The notes under the pieces: model-generated
What the model saw: the letters and a program-made list of their open reading frames with translations, nothing else
Databases searched by the model: none
What the model was told of the DNA's origin: nothing
Program-made: the position numbers and the translations under genes
Assembly: GCF_002813635.1 (NCBI RefSeq)
Contig: NZ_CP016382.1
Coordinates: forward strand, 1,302,001-1,366,000
Length of the DNA stretch: 64,000 nucleotides
Source of the DNA: Spiribacter roseus
GTDB lineage: Bacteria > Pseudomonadota > Gammaproteobacteria > Nitrococcales > Nitrococcaceae
Reading direction: 5' to 3'
In this document: one piece after another, positions 51,211 through 60,254 of the stretch
Numbering within the stretch: the first letter of the stretch is position 1
How the letters are laid out: each line of letters opens with the position of its first letter

Positions 51211-52677
51211 CTAGCGCCGTCCCAGGAAAAACGCCACCAGCAGCAGCAGCGGAAACACCTCGAGTCGTCCCAGCAGCATGAGCACGCTCAGCACCAGCGC
51301 GGCGCCGGTGTCCAGGTCCGGTCCGGCCACCCCGGTGGCGAGCCCGTTGTTGAACAGCGCCGAGGCCGTGTCGAAGAACACATAGGCCAGACGCATGTCA
51401 TCGGGCATCCAGTAGAGCATGATGAAAACGCCGACGAGCCACAGCAGCATGAATACGCCCACGAGCCGCAGCGCGGTATGCCCGAGCCGCGCCATTTCCG
51501 CCGGCGTGATCCGGGCGCCGTTATAGCGCAGCACGACCACCTCGTGGGGCGTGGCGCGCAGCCGTCTCAGCTGGCCGACCACGTCCTTGATCAAAAGCCC
51601 GACGCGCAGCAGTTTGATGCCTCCGGCCGCCGAGCCGGCCATGCCGCCCATGGCCAGCCCGACCAGCATCAACAGCAGCGAGCCATTGTCGAGTGTGGCG
51701 ATGTTCACCGATGTCACACCGGTGGCGGTGATGGCGGATACCCACAGCACCAGCGCACTGACCGGGTCGGTATCGGCACCCACCAGCCAGCGGTGTCCCC
51801 AGAGCAGCAGCCCGCCCAGCACGAGCACGTAGACGAATACCCGCACCTCCAGCAATTGCCACAGGGACCGCGGGCCGACCCGCTCGACCACCATCCGGTA
51901 ATGAATGAGAAAGCTGATCGCCCCCACCAGCATGATCGGTGTGTAGGCCAGTCGAACCGCAGTGCTCGCGCTCGCCAGCCCATCATCGGTGATCGTGAAC
52001 CCGCCCGTGGAAATCGCCGACATGGCGTGATTGATGGCCCGCCACAGTGGGTCGCCGGCCAGCCACAGCAACAGGATGCCAATCAGCGTGTAGCCCACAT
52101 AGATGGCCCAGATGGCCTGCACGGTGGATTTGACCGTCGGCAGGATCTTTTCATCGCGGGCTTCCGAGAAGTACAGGTTGATCGCGCCGCGCTCGGCGGG
52201 GATCACCGCCAGCAGCAGAAGGATGACACCAATGCCACCCACCCACTGGATCAGGCTGCGCCACCACTGGATATGCAGGGGCAGCTCGGAGGCGGCACTC
52301 ACCACCGTCAGGCCGGTGGAGGTGAACCCCGATACCGATTCGAACACGGCATTGGCCGGATACCGGAAGATCTGGATAGCGGCGTCAACCGCGGGCGGCG
52401 AGAGATGCGCACTGATATAAATGGGGATCGCCCCCACCAGGGTGATGAGCAGCCAGCTGATCGCGGCAATCAGCATGGATTGATAGCGATAGAACACCAG
52501 CGGGCCCCGCGTCGTCCAGACCAGCGCCTGCCCCGCGCCCAGCGAAACCGCCGCGGTGATCAGGAACCCGGCCAGCCCCCACCGCTCGCCGCCCCACCAG
52601 GCGATGGGCAACGAAGCCAGCGCCATGGCGCCGGGGACATGCAGGAGAAAGCCGACGCCACGCAGGATCTCGCGCAC
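51211..52677 (-). CDS. trkH: TrkH-family potassium uptake channel subunit
   Basis: Potassium (and perhaps sodium-coupled) uptake subunit of about 488 residues. It has four pore loops with the selectivity-filter glycines: GFTSTGLTV, ISTGGFTI, ITATGVTSV and LFNNGLATG. The N-terminus is uncertain. The GTG at 52677, four bases after the trkA stop, is the nearest plausible start, but longer and shorter options exist. It pairs with the regulatory TrkA-like protein encoded immediately upstream. Together with proVWX it suits life with changing salinity. Confidence 0.93.
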   Translation of the reverse strand: MREILRGVGFLLHVPGAMALASLPIAWWGGERWGLAGFLITAAVSLGAGQALVWTTRGPLVFYRYQSMLIAAISWLLITLVGAIPIYISAHLSPPAVDAAIQIFRYPANAVFESVSGFTSTGLTVVSAASELPLHIQWWRSLIQWVGGIGVILLLLAVIPAERGAINLYFSEARDEKILPTVKSTVQAIWAIYVGYTLIGILLLWLAGDPLWRAINHAMSAISTGGFTITDDGLASASTAVRLAYTPIMLVGAISFLIHYRMVVERVGPRSLWQLLEVRVFVYVLVLGGLLLWGHRWLVGADTDPVSALVLWVSAITATGVTSVNIATLDNGSLLLMLVGLAMGGMAGSAAGGIKLLRVGLLIKDVVGQLRRLRATPHEVVVLRYNGARITPAEMARLGHTALRLVGVFMLLWLVGVFIMLYWMPDDMRLAYVFFDTASALFNNGLATGVAGPDLDTGAALVLSVLMLLGRLEVFPLLLLVAFFLGRR

Positions 52678-52681
52678 GCGC

Positions 52682-53359
52682 TCATCCCCCCAGCTTGCGC
52701 TCGAGAAACTCCCGCCGGCGGCGGCCACGCAGGCGCTCCGTGGCGAACAGGATCACGCTGTCGCCCGCCGCCAGGGCATCGCCCTCGGTCAAGGGCTGGG
52801 TCTCGCCGTCACGGACCCGCGCCAGCAGCTGCAGCCCCGCGTCCGGCAGTTCCCGCTGCTGGATCGTGCGGGCGTCAAGCCCCAGCAGGGGCGAACCGTC
52901 TTCAAGTCTGAGTTCGATGATCTGCTGGCCGCCACGCAGGGTGGTGACATCGCTGATGCCCGGCAACAGGGTGATGTCCAGCAGATGCTGGGCCACCAGA
53001 CGCTCCGGGTCGCCGAGCACGCGCACCCCCAGGCGGCGGAACATGGCCATATGCGAACGGCGGCTGACGGTGGCCGTCAGCGTTTTCACCCCGACCTCCC
53101 GGGCCAGCAGTATCGCCATGAGATTGGTCGAGTCGTCATCCGTGGTGGCGATCAGCGCCTCGGCCCGCGCCAGCTGGCTTTCATCGACAAAGGCATCGTC
53201 ACCGACGTCCATGGACAGCACCCGCACGTCGTGCTGCTCGGCACAGGCATCGGCCAGTGCCGGGTCGCTCTCGACCACCACCAGCTCGTTGTTGGTGCCC
53301 GACAGGGCCTGCTCGATCAGGTTCGTGCCGACCGGGCCGGCACCGATTATCACAATCAT
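52682..53359 (-). CDS. TrkA/KtrA-like potassium channel regulator with a single RCK unit
   Basis: Cytoplasmic nucleotide-binding gate for the TrkH subunit. The 225-residue protein has a Rossmann RCK_N domain (IVIIGAGPVGTNLIEQ, acidic ribose-binding ESDP) and one RCK_C domain (about 140-215). E. coli TrkA is a tandem of two such units (458 residues). This protein is a single unit, as in KtrA, and would assemble as a ring of separate chains. A GTG precedes the chosen ATG. It is co-directional with trkH. Confidence 0.93.
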   Translation of the reverse strand: MIVIIGAGPVGTNLIEQALSGTNNELVVVESDPALADACAEQHDVRVLSMDVGDDAFVDESQLARAEALIATTDDDSTNLMAILLAREVGVKTLTATVSRRSHMAMFRRLGVRVLGDPERLVAQHLLDITLLPGISDVTTLRGGQQIIELRLEDGSPLLGLDARTIQQRELPDAGLQLLARVRDGETQPLTEGDALAAGDSVILFATERLRGRRRREFLERKLGG

Positions 53360-53402
53360 CACTGCGGGGTGGCCCTCTGGTTGCGGGTTGAAATCGTCGC
53401 CA

Positions 53403-54398
53403 TCATACCGCCAGCGGCGGCGTCTGCATCGCGCTCAGCTGCTCGCGCAGCGCCAGCACATGCTCGTCCCAGTAACGCTCGCTGCCAAACCAGGGGAAGG
53501 CCGCCGGAAACGCCGGATCATGCCAGCGCCGTGCCAGCCAGGCGGCATAATTCATCATCCGCAGGGTGCGCAGCGCTTCGAGCAGGTGCAGCTCACGGGG
53601 GTCGAATTCGCGGAACTGCTCGTAGCCGGCCACCAGGTCACTGAGCTGCAGCGTTCGCTCGGCACGCTCGCCGCTGAGCAGCATCCACAGATCCTGGATC
53701 GCCGGCCCGGTGCGACAGTCGTCCAGATCCACCAGATGCGGGCCAGCCTGCGTCCAGAGGATGTTACCCGGATGGAAATCGCCGTGCAGACGGACAGCCG
53801 CACTCTGTCCGGCCCGCGCCCAGGCCTCGTCAATGGCGCTCAACAGCTCATCGGTCACCGCGCGATAGGCCCCCGCCAGCGCTGCCGGTATCCAGCCGGC
53901 CTCCAGCAGCCAGTCGCGGCTCTGTCGACCCATGACATCCGGATCAAGCAGCGGCCGGTGGGCGAATTCGGCGGCTTCACCGACCGTGTGCAGACGCCCC
54001 AGCAGCCGGCCCAGCCATTCCCGGGTGGCCGCCTGGTCGAGCTCGGGCGCATGCCCGCCGCGACGCGGGTAGAGGGCGAAACGAAACCCCGCGGCATGGT
54101 GGAGGGTGTGACCGTCGAGGCTGATGGGCGGCACGATCGGGATATCGTGTCCGGCCAGTTGCCGGGCGAAGGCGTGTTCCTCGATGATCGACCCATCACT
54201 CCAGCGCCCGGGCCGATAGACCTTGAGAATCAGCGGTGTCCCGTCCTCGACGCCGAGCTGATAGACCCGGTTTTCATAGCTATTGAGGGCGAGCAGACGG
54301 CCATCCGCCTGCACGCCGGCGGCCTCGACCATATCCAGGATCAGCGCCGGCTGCAGGGCGGCAAATGGGTGATCGAGCGGTCCGGATTCTTCAGCCAC
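53403..54398 (-). CDS. srkA: Stress response serine/threonine kinase SrkA (YihE)
   Basis: APH-fold protein kinase. In E. coli SrkA limits programmed-death responses under stress. The 331-residue product matches E. coli SrkA (328). It has an N-lobe with ALNSYENRVYQLG and LILKVYRPGRW (ATP lysine), the catalytic loop VRLHGDFHPGNILW and the metal motif HLVDLDDCRTGP. The start is a GTG at 54398 that overlaps the end of rnm by eight bases (GTGGCTGA), so the two are coupled. Upstream ATGs are unconserved. Confidence 0.92.
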   Translation of the reverse strand: MAEESGPLDHPFAALQPALILDMVEAAGVQADGRLLALNSYENRVYQLGVEDGTPLILKVYRPGRWSDGSIIEEHAFARQLAGHDIPIVPPISLDGHTLHHAAGFRFALYPRRGGHAPELDQAATREWLGRLLGRLHTVGEAAEFAHRPLLDPDVMGRQSRDWLLEAGWIPAALAGAYRAVTDELLSAIDEAWARAGQSAAVRLHGDFHPGNILWTQAGPHLVDLDDCRTGPAIQDLWMLLSGERAERTLQLSDLVAGYEQFREFDPRELHLLEALRTLRMMNYAAWLARRWHDPAFPAAFPWFGSERYWDEHVLALREQLSAMQTPPLAV

Positions 54399-55275
54399 TG
54401 ACAGACTCGGCCGGTGTTTCACGGAAACGTTCCCAGACCGCGGGGATATCCGGTGGGAGGGGCGCCAGACGCCCGATCTCGATCCACGGGAAGTCGGGAT
54501 CATGAAAATCCGAACCCTTTGACCCCGTCAGACCAAAGCGTCGTGCCAGCGCGGCGGCGGCCACTTGGTCATCCCGCCCGCCGCCACCGTTGGCCACCTC
54601 GATGGATTGCCCACCGGCGTCGACAAACGCCTGAATGGCGGCACGCAGGGCACCCCGCGAGAGGCCGTAGCGCAGCGGATGGGCGAACACGGCGATCCCC
54701 CCGGCGGCGTGTATCCAGGCCACCACCTCTTCGATTCGAGCCCATTCAACGGCGGCATAACCCGGCCGCCCGCGCTTCAGGTAGCGCTCGAAAGCGGCCT
54801 GGACCGTGGACACCGCCCCCTGCTCGACCAGGGCCCGGGCGAAGTGCGCCCGCCCCGGCACCCCTTGGGCCAATCGCTCGAGACGCTCGGTGATATCGCT
54901 GATGCCCGCCCGGGTGAGCCGCTCGGCGATGCGCACGGCACGCTGACGGCGCTCGATCTGCTGCCTGGCCACGCCCTCGAGCAGTATCGGGGTCGTGATA
55001 TCAATGTCCAGGCCAACGATATGCACCACACCCCGTGCCCAGCGCGCCGAGAGCTCGATACCCGGTATGCAGTCGATGCCGCATTGTGCGGCCGCCGCCT
55101 GCGCCTCGGGGAGGCCCTCGAGGGTGTCATGGTCGGTGAGTGCCATCAGCCGGACGCCCTGATCCGCGGCCCGCTGGACCACCGCCGTGGGCGACAGACG
55201 GCCATCCGAAGCGGTACTGTGCATATGCAGATCAATACGGCTGGCGGACTTCGACGCCTTGCTTGTGGCCTTCAT
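54391..55275 (-). CDS. rnm: PHP-domain phosphoesterase / 5'-3' exoribonuclease RNase AM (YciV family)
   Basis: The 294-residue member of the PHP family has the metal-binding series RIDLHMHSTASDG, LTDHDT, PGIELSA, VFAHPLRYG and SKGSDFHDP, in order. In E. coli the YciV/RNase AM protein trims short RNAs and the 5' ends of rRNAs; related enzymes hydrolyse 3',5'-nucleoside bisphosphates. Which activity applies is inferred. It is divergent from argD by 65 bases and coupled to srkA downstream. In enterics the gene adjoins trp genes, which is not the case here. Confidence 0.9.
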   Translation of the reverse strand: MKATSKASKSASRIDLHMHSTASDGRLSPTAVVQRAADQGVRLMALTDHDTLEGLPEAQAAAAQCGIDCIPGIELSARWARGVVHIVGLDIDITTPILLEGVARQQIERRQRAVRIAERLTRAGISDITERLERLAQGVPGRAHFARALVEQGAVSTVQAAFERYLKRGRPGYAAVEWARIEEVVAWIHAAGGIAVFAHPLRYGLSRGALRAAIQAFVDAGGQSIEVANGGGGRDDQVAAAALARRFGLTGSKGSDFHDPDFPWIEIGRLAPLPPDIPAVWERFRETPAESVSG

Positions 55276-55291
55276 GCCCCCATCCTATAAT
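55263..55291 (+). promoter_or_regulatory. Strong sigma-70 promoter of argD-argF
   Basis: TTGTGG (55263-55268), a 17-base spacer, then a perfect TATAAT (55286-55291). The predicted transcription start is about 55298, one or two bases before a terminator-like hairpin. It overlaps the first codons of the divergent rnm gene. It is the best sigma-70 match I found in the window. Confidence 0.65.
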
Positions 55292-55299
55292 GAAACGCT

Positions 55300-55327
55300 C
55301 GGCAGCCGCAGGCTGCCGTTTGTTTTT
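55300..55327 (+). terminator. Terminator-like hairpin in the argD 5' leader
   Basis: CGGCAGCC (55300-55307), GCA, GGCTGCCG (55311-55318), then TTTGTTTTT (55319-55327). This eight-pair GC-rich stem with a T-run has the full form of an intrinsic terminator. It is followed at once by the Shine-Dalgarno GGAGG (55328-55332) and the argD start. It would form at the very 5' end of the mRNA made from the promoter just upstream. It could attenuate, stabilise the 5' end, or stop transcripts entering from the left. Confidence 0.6.
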
Positions 55328-55340
55328 GGAGGTCATGACG

Positions 55341-56537
55341 ATGACAACTGCCCTGATGCCCACATACAAGCGCCTGCCTGTGGCGTTCCAGCGCGGTGAC
55401 GGCGCCTGGCTGGAGGACACCGAAGGCCACTGGTACCTGGATGCGCTCTCGGGCATCGCCGTATGCGGCCTCGGGCATGCTCACCCGGCGGTGGCCGCTG
55501 CGGTTGCCGATCAGGCGGGCACCCTCGTGCACACCTCCAATCTCTACGAGGTGCCGCATCAGACCCGACTTGGCGAGCGGCTCTGTCAGCTCAGCGGTCT
55601 GGATCAGGTGTTCTTCGCCAACAGCGGCGCCGAGGCCAACGAGGCGGCCATCAAGCTGGCACGGCTGCATGGGCATCACCGCGGCATTGAAGCACCCGAG
55701 ATCATTGTCGCCGACAATGCCTTTCACGGGCGCACCTTGGGGGCGTTGACGGCCACCGGCAACCGCAGCGCTCAGACCGGCTTCGGCCCCCTGCCGGCCG
55801 GGTTCGTGCGCGCCCCGTACAACGACAGTGCGGCCATCGAGGCGGTGGCCAGCGAGCGCACCGTTGCGGTGTTCGTCGAACCCGTCCAGGGCGAGGGCGG
55901 CATCGTGGTGCCCGACGCCGATTATCTGCCGGCCCTGCGGCGACTCTGCGATCAGCGAGGATGGCTGCTGATGCTCGACGAGGTGCAGTCAGGCGTGGGC
56001 CGGACCGGCGCGTGGTTTGCCCACCAACACGCCGGGATCCGTCCCGATGTCGTCACCCTGGCCAAGGCCCTTGCCAACGGCGTCCCCATCGGCGCTTGCC
56101 TGGCCGGTGGCCCGGCCAGCGGTGTGCTGGGGCCGGGCAGCCATGGCACCACCTTTGGTGGTAACCCGTTGTCGAGCCGTGCCGCGCTGGCGGTGATCGA
56201 GACCATCGAGCGGGACGGACTACTCGATCGGGCGGCGGTTGTCGGCAAGCGCATTCTGCGCGGACTGCGCGACGGCCTGACCGGCGTCCGCGGCGTTCAT
56301 GACATCCGCGGCCAAGGGCTCATGATCGGTGTCGAGCTGGAGGGTCCCTGTCCCTCACTGGTGCCGCAGGCGCTCGATGCCGGCGTCCTGATCAACGTAA
56401 CGGCGGGCCGCGTGGTGCGGCTACTGCCACCACTGACCTTCACTGACGAGCAGGCCGACCGGCTGGTCGATACCCTGACGCCATTGATCCAGCAGACCGC
56501 GGAAGCCCTCGCCGATCCGTCGGCGGCGCTCGCCTGA
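55341..56537 (+). CDS. argD: Acetylornithine aminotransferase
   Basis: PLP aminotransferase of arginine synthesis, probably also serving succinyldiaminopimelate. The 398-residue protein has the class III features NSGAEANEAAIKLAR, AFHGRTLGAL, the cofactor-binding LMLDEVQSGVGRTG and the Schiff-base lysine in VTLAKALANGVPIG. The ATG at 55341 lies eight bases after GGAGG; another ATG two codons earlier is too close to it. argF follows after 18 bases. The leader carries a promoter and a hairpin. Confidence 0.95.
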   Translation: MTTALMPTYKRLPVAFQRGDGAWLEDTEGHWYLDALSGIAVCGLGHAHPAVAAAVADQAGTLVHTSNLYEVPHQTRLGERLCQLSGLDQVFFANSGAEANEAAIKLARLHGHHRGIEAPEIIVADNAFHGRTLGALTATGNRSAQTGFGPLPAGFVRAPYNDSAAIEAVASERTVAVFVEPVQGEGGIVVPDADYLPALRRLCDQRGWLLMLDEVQSGVGRTGAWFAHQHAGIRPDVVTLAKALANGVPIGACLAGGPASGVLGPGSHGTTFGGNPLSSRAALAVIETIERDGLLDRAAVVGKRILRGLRDGLTGVRGVHDIRGQGLMIGVELEGPCPSLVPQALDAGVLINVTAGRVVRLLPPLTFTDEQADRLVDTLTPLIQQTAEALADPSAALA

Positions 56538-56555
56538 GTCTGACAGGGGAATCCA

Positions 56556-57458
56556 ATGCCACCGCGCCACTTTCTGACCCTCGCCGATATTGATGCCGAA
56601 ACCCTCGAGACCCTGCTGCGGCGGGCCGCCGAGCTGCGCGCGCTGCACCACGACGGCAGCCTGCATGAGCCCCTTCGCGGGCGAGTGCTGGGCATGATCT
56701 TCGAGAAGTCGTCGACACGCACCCGCGTCTCCTTCGAGGCTGGAATGGCTCAGCTGGGTGGCAGTGCGCTGTTCCTGTCGCCGCGGGACACCCAGCTCGG
56801 CCGCGGCGAGCCCATCGAGGACACCGCCCGGGTGCTCTCCGGCATGGTCGATGCGGTGATGATCCGCACCTTCGATCACTCCACCGTCGAGCGCTTTGCC
56901 GGCGCCTCCAGCGTGCCCGTGATCAATGGCCTGACCGATGATCACCACCCCTGCCAGCTGCTCGCCGATCTGCAGACCTGGCAGGCACATCGGGGCGAGC
57001 TTCAGGGGCGGACCGTGGCGTGGATGGGTGATGGCAACAACATGTGCCGCTCGTGGATGCAGGCCGCGGAAATGATGGATTTCCGGCTTGCCATCGGGGC
57101 GCCGTCGGCCTATGCCCCGGAAGACCTGGCCGATTACCCCAACAGCCGCCACGAGACCGACCCGCAGGCGGCGGTGGAGGGCGCCGACCTGGTGGTCACC
57201 GACGTCTGGGCGAGCATGGGGATGGAGGACGAACGTCAGACCCGGCTTGAGGACTTTGCCGCCTATCAGGTCAATGAAGCGCTGATGGCGGCGGCCGGCG
57301 AACAAGCGCTTTTCATGCACTGCCTGCCCGCCCACCGTGGCGAGGAAGTGACCGCCGATGTCATCGACGGCCCCCGGAGTGTGGTCTGGGAAGAGGCGGA
57401 AAACCGCCTCCATGCCCAGAAGGCCCTGCTGGAGTGGCTGGTGACCCCGCGCCGCTAG
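56556..57458 (+). CDS. argF: Ornithine carbamoyltransferase
   Basis: Makes citrulline from ornithine and carbamoyl phosphate. The 300-residue product has the carbamoyl-phosphate loop [23 protein letters not shown], and the ornithine-site motif [17 protein letters not shown] precedes the ATG. It is the second gene of argD-argF and overlaps the convergent phoU by four bases at the stop codons, with no terminator hairpin beyond a short GC palindrome. Confidence 0.98.
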   Translation: MPPRHFLTLADIDAETLETLLRRAAELRALHHDGSLHEPLRGRVLGMIFEKSSTRTRVSFEAGMAQLGGSALFLSPRDTQLGRGEPIEDTARVLSGMVDAVMIRTFDHSTVERFAGASSVPVINGLTDDHHPCQLLADLQTWQAHRGELQGRTVAWMGDGNNMCRSWMQAAEMMDFRLAIGAPSAYAPEDLADYPNSRHETDPQAAVEGADLVVTDVWASMGMEDERQTRLEDFAAYQVNEALMAAAGEQALFMHCLPAHRGEEVTADVIDGPRSVVWEEAENRLHAQKALLEWLVTPRR

Positions 57459-58177
57459 CGGCGGTCGCCGGTGGCCTCCTCGGCCATCTGCTCAAAACTG
57501 ATGTGGCGGACATCCTTGCCGCGCACGAAGTAGATCACGTATTCGCAGATGTTCCGGGACCGGTCACCGATCCGCTCCAGCGAGCGGGTCGCCCAGACGA
57601 TATCCAGAACCGGCGGCACCGACTTGGGATTATCCTCGAGGTGTTTCACCAGGTTGCGGATGATCGAGTCATACTGCGCGTCCGCCTTAATGTCCTCCTG
57701 CGCCACGCGCACCGCCTGTTCCGAGTCCATGCGCGCGAAGGCGTCCAGCGCGCCACGCAGAATGCCCTTGATCTGCTCGCCCAGGGCGGCGATTTCGGCC
57801 ATCGGACTGCGGCGCCGATCCTCGTCGAGCAGATGCAGCGCCATCCGCCCCACCCGCTCGGCCTCGTCGCCGATGCGCTCGAGGTCGGTGATGGCCTTGA
57901 TGACCGCCATGATCAGGCGCAGGTCACTGGCGGTGGGCTGGCGACGCGCGAGAATGTGGGTGCAGGCCTCGTCCAGCTCGACCTCCATGGCATTGATCTT
58001 ATAATCGGACGTCACCACCTGTTCGCCCTTTTCCTGATCGCCATTCACCAGGGCATCGAGAGCCGCCTCGAGCTGCTGCTCGACCAGCCCGCCCATGGTC
58101 ATGACCCGGGTGACGATACGCTCGAGGTCCTCGTTGTACTGCTGCGAGATATGCTGAGTGAACGTCTTTTTATCCAT
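57455..58177 (-). CDS. phoU: Phosphate regulon regulatory protein PhoU
   Basis: The 240-residue protein consists of two similar three-helix bundles. Each carries the metal-cluster pattern E-x-x-x-D ([44 protein letters not shown]). It links the PstSCAB transporter to the PhoR kinase and keeps the regulon off when phosphate is plentiful. It is the last gene of pstSCAB-phoU, 23 bases after pstB. Confidence 0.98.
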   Translation of the reverse strand: MDKKTFTQHISQQYNEDLERIVTRVMTMGGLVEQQLEAALDALVNGDQEKGEQVVTSDYKINAMEVELDEACTHILARRQPTASDLRLIMAVIKAITDLERIGDEAERVGRMALHLLDEDRRRSPMAEIAALGEQIKGILRGALDAFARMDSEQAVRVAQEDIKADAQYDSIIRNLVKHLEDNPKSVPPVLDIVWATRSLERIGDRSRNICEYVIYFVRGKDVRHISFEQMAEEATGDRR

Positions 58178-58200
58178 GCTTGTTGCCGCTCCCTGCCGGC

Positions 58201-59052
58201 TCAGCCGAACCGGCCGGTGATGTAGTCTTCGGTCCGCTGTTCCGCCGGGTTGGTGAACAGCGTATCCGTGTCGTTCACCTCGACAATCTGACCCATGTGG
58301 AAAAACGCCGTGTATCCGGCCACCCGGGCGGCCTGCTGCAGGTTATGGGTGACGATGACAATGGTGTAGTTGTCCTTGAGCTCGTGGATCAGCTCCTCCA
58401 CCGTTGCCGTCGCCAGCGGATCGAGGGCCGATGCCGGCTCGTCCATGAGGATGACCTCAGGGTTGACGGCGATGGCCCGGGCGATACACAGCCGCTGCTG
58501 CTGGCCGCCCGACAGCTCGGTCCCGGGTGTGTCCAGACGGTCCGCGACTTCGTTCCAGAGGCCCGCCCGCTTGAGCGATGATTCGACCAGGTCGTCCAGC
58601 TCCGACCGGGAGGTCCCGGTCCCGTGGAGCCGTGGCGCATAGGCGATGTTCTCGTAGATGCTCTTCGGGAACGGATTGGGCTTCTGGAAAACCATGCCCA
58701 CAAAGGTCCGAAGCTGGACCACATCGACGCTCGGGTCGTAGATGTCCTCGCCCTCGAGCGCCACGCCACCCTTGATGTGAACCTGGGGGATCAGGTCGTT
58801 CATCCGGTTGAGACAGCGCAGGAACGTCGACTTGCCGCAGCCCGACGGGCCAATCAGGGCCGTGACCTCCTGGGCCGGCATGTCCAGGTTGATCCCATGC
58901 AGGGCCTGGGTGTCGCCGTACCACAGATTGAGATCGGTGGCGCTCATTTTCGCCAGTTCCGACTCATTGCGTGTTTGTGTGGTGTTTGCCTCGGTTTCCG
59001 GCATCGTTACTCCCGCCCTGGCCGCGGCATTTTGCTTGACTTCAGTTTCCAT
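58201..59052 (-). CDS. pstB: Phosphate ABC transporter ATP-binding protein
   Basis: ATPase of the high-affinity phosphate importer. The 283-residue protein has Walker [15 protein letters not shown], signature [14 protein letters not shown], Walker [14 protein letters not shown] and the switch IVTHNLQQA. The first 36 residues are an Asn/Thr/Glu-rich extension absent from E. coli PstB (257 residues). GAGGA stands at good spacing before the ATG at 59052, so the extension is probably translated. Confidence 0.97.
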   Translation of the reverse strand: METEVKQNAAARAGVTMPETEANTTQTRNESELAKMSATDLNLWYGDTQALHGINLDMPAQEVTALIGPSGCGKSTFLRCLNRMNDLIPQVHIKGGVALEGEDIYDPSVDVVQLRTFVGMVFQKPNPFPKSIYENIAYAPRLHGTGTSRSELDDLVESSLKRAGLWNEVADRLDTPGTELSGGQQQRLCIARAIAVNPEVILMDEPASALDPLATATVEELIHELKDNYTIVIVTHNLQQAARVAGYTAFFHMGQIVEVNDTDTLFTNPAEQRTEDYITGRFG

Positions 59053-59069
59053 GAATTCCTCACCCGTCG

Positions 59070-60239
59070 CTACCAGCGACGTTCGAACTTGCGCCGCAGA
59101 AGCACGGCGGTGGCGTTGAGTGTCAGTAGAATCGCTAGGAGCACCATGATCCCGGCTGCGGTCTTTTCGCTGAAGGCCTGACGGGGCTCGCCCGCCCAGG
59201 TGAAGATCTGGGCCGGCAGCACCGTCGCCGAGTCGAAGATGCTCGACGGCGCCTCCGGGATATAGGCGATCATCCCCACGATGATCAGCGGCGCGGTTTC
59301 ACCCATCGCCTGCGCCAGCCCGATGATGGTGCCGGTAAGGATGCCCGGGAGCGACAGCGGCAGGACGTGGTCACGTACCACCTGCCAGCGCGAACAGCCC
59401 ATCGCGAAGGCACCCAGCCGGATCGGATCCGGTACCGAGCGCAGCGCCGCCCGGGTGCTGATGATGATGATCGGCAGGGTCATCAACCCCAGCGTGAGTC
59501 CACCGACCAGTGCTGATGAGCGCGGCACACCGAGGGTATTGATGAACACCGCCAGGCCAAGCAGGCCGAAGATGATCGACGGCACCGCCGCCAGGTTGTT
59601 GATATTGACTTCAATCGCCTGGGTCAGCTTGTTATCCGGCGCGAATTCCTCGAGGTAAATGGCCGACATGACCCCGATTGGAAAGGCGAACACCAGCGTC
59701 ACGGCCAATACCAGGATCGAGCCGACCGCCGCGGAGAATATGCCCGCCAGTTCCGGGAGTTTGGAGTCACCACTGGTGAAGAAGGCCCAGTTGAACGTGG
59801 TGCGCATCACGCCTTCGGCGAGCAGCGCGTCCACCTGGCGGGCCAGCGCTGGTTCGAGCTCATCCTTGCCCTTGACGTACTGGTCGATGGTGCTTTTGAC
59901 CGGCACCCACGCCTCACGCGTGATCCCGGCCAGCTCCGGGTTGTTGCTGATCTCCAGCGGGATGCCGCGGACCGCACCCCGGGAGACGATATCCCGGAGG
60001 TCCTCGGCGACCGCGAATTGGCCGATGCGCTCCGCGCGCTCGTTGTAGTCCAGCGTTACTTTGACCTCGGTCCGCCAGAAAGCGCTCTGCCCCTGGCCGA
60101 TGATATCGGTGAAAAACGCGATGATGATGCCGAAGGCAACGAACAGCGCGGCGATCGAGTAACCCCGGAAGCGGGCCTCGCGCCTGTAACGGGCGCGGAT
60201 CAGTGGATCGTTGGCAGAGCCGGTCAGTCGTCGTTGCAT
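59070..60239 (-). CDS. pstA: Phosphate ABC transporter permease PstA (with DUF3333-like insert)
   Basis: The 389-residue membrane protein is about 90 residues longer than E. coli PstA. After the first membrane helix (about 27-46) there is a periplasmic segment of some 110 residues ([16 protein letters not shown] ... [17 protein letters not shown]) that resembles the DUF3333 insert of some PstA proteins. The remaining helices carry the permease coupling loop ([22 protein letters not shown]). It is 15 bases after pstC. Confidence 0.95.
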   Translation of the reverse strand: MQRRLTGSANDPLIRARYRREARFRGYSIAALFVAFGIIIAFFTDIIGQGQSAFWRTEVKVTLDYNERAERIGQFAVAEDLRDIVSRGAVRGIPLEISNNPELAGITREAWVPVKSTIDQYVKGKDELEPALARQVDALLAEGVMRTTFNWAFFTSGDSKLPELAGIFSAAVGSILVLAVTLVFAFPIGVMSAIYLEEFAPDNKLTQAIEVNINNLAAVPSIIFGLLGLAVFINTLGVPRSSALVGGLTLGLMTLPIIIISTRAALRSVPDPIRLGAFAMGCSRWQVVRDHVLPLSLPGILTGTIIGLAQAMGETAPLIIVGMIAYIPEAPSSIFDSATVLPAQIFTWAGEPRQAFSEKTAAGIMVLLAILLTLNATAVLLRRKFERRW

Positions 60240-60254
60240 CGCAGGGCGTCCCGT

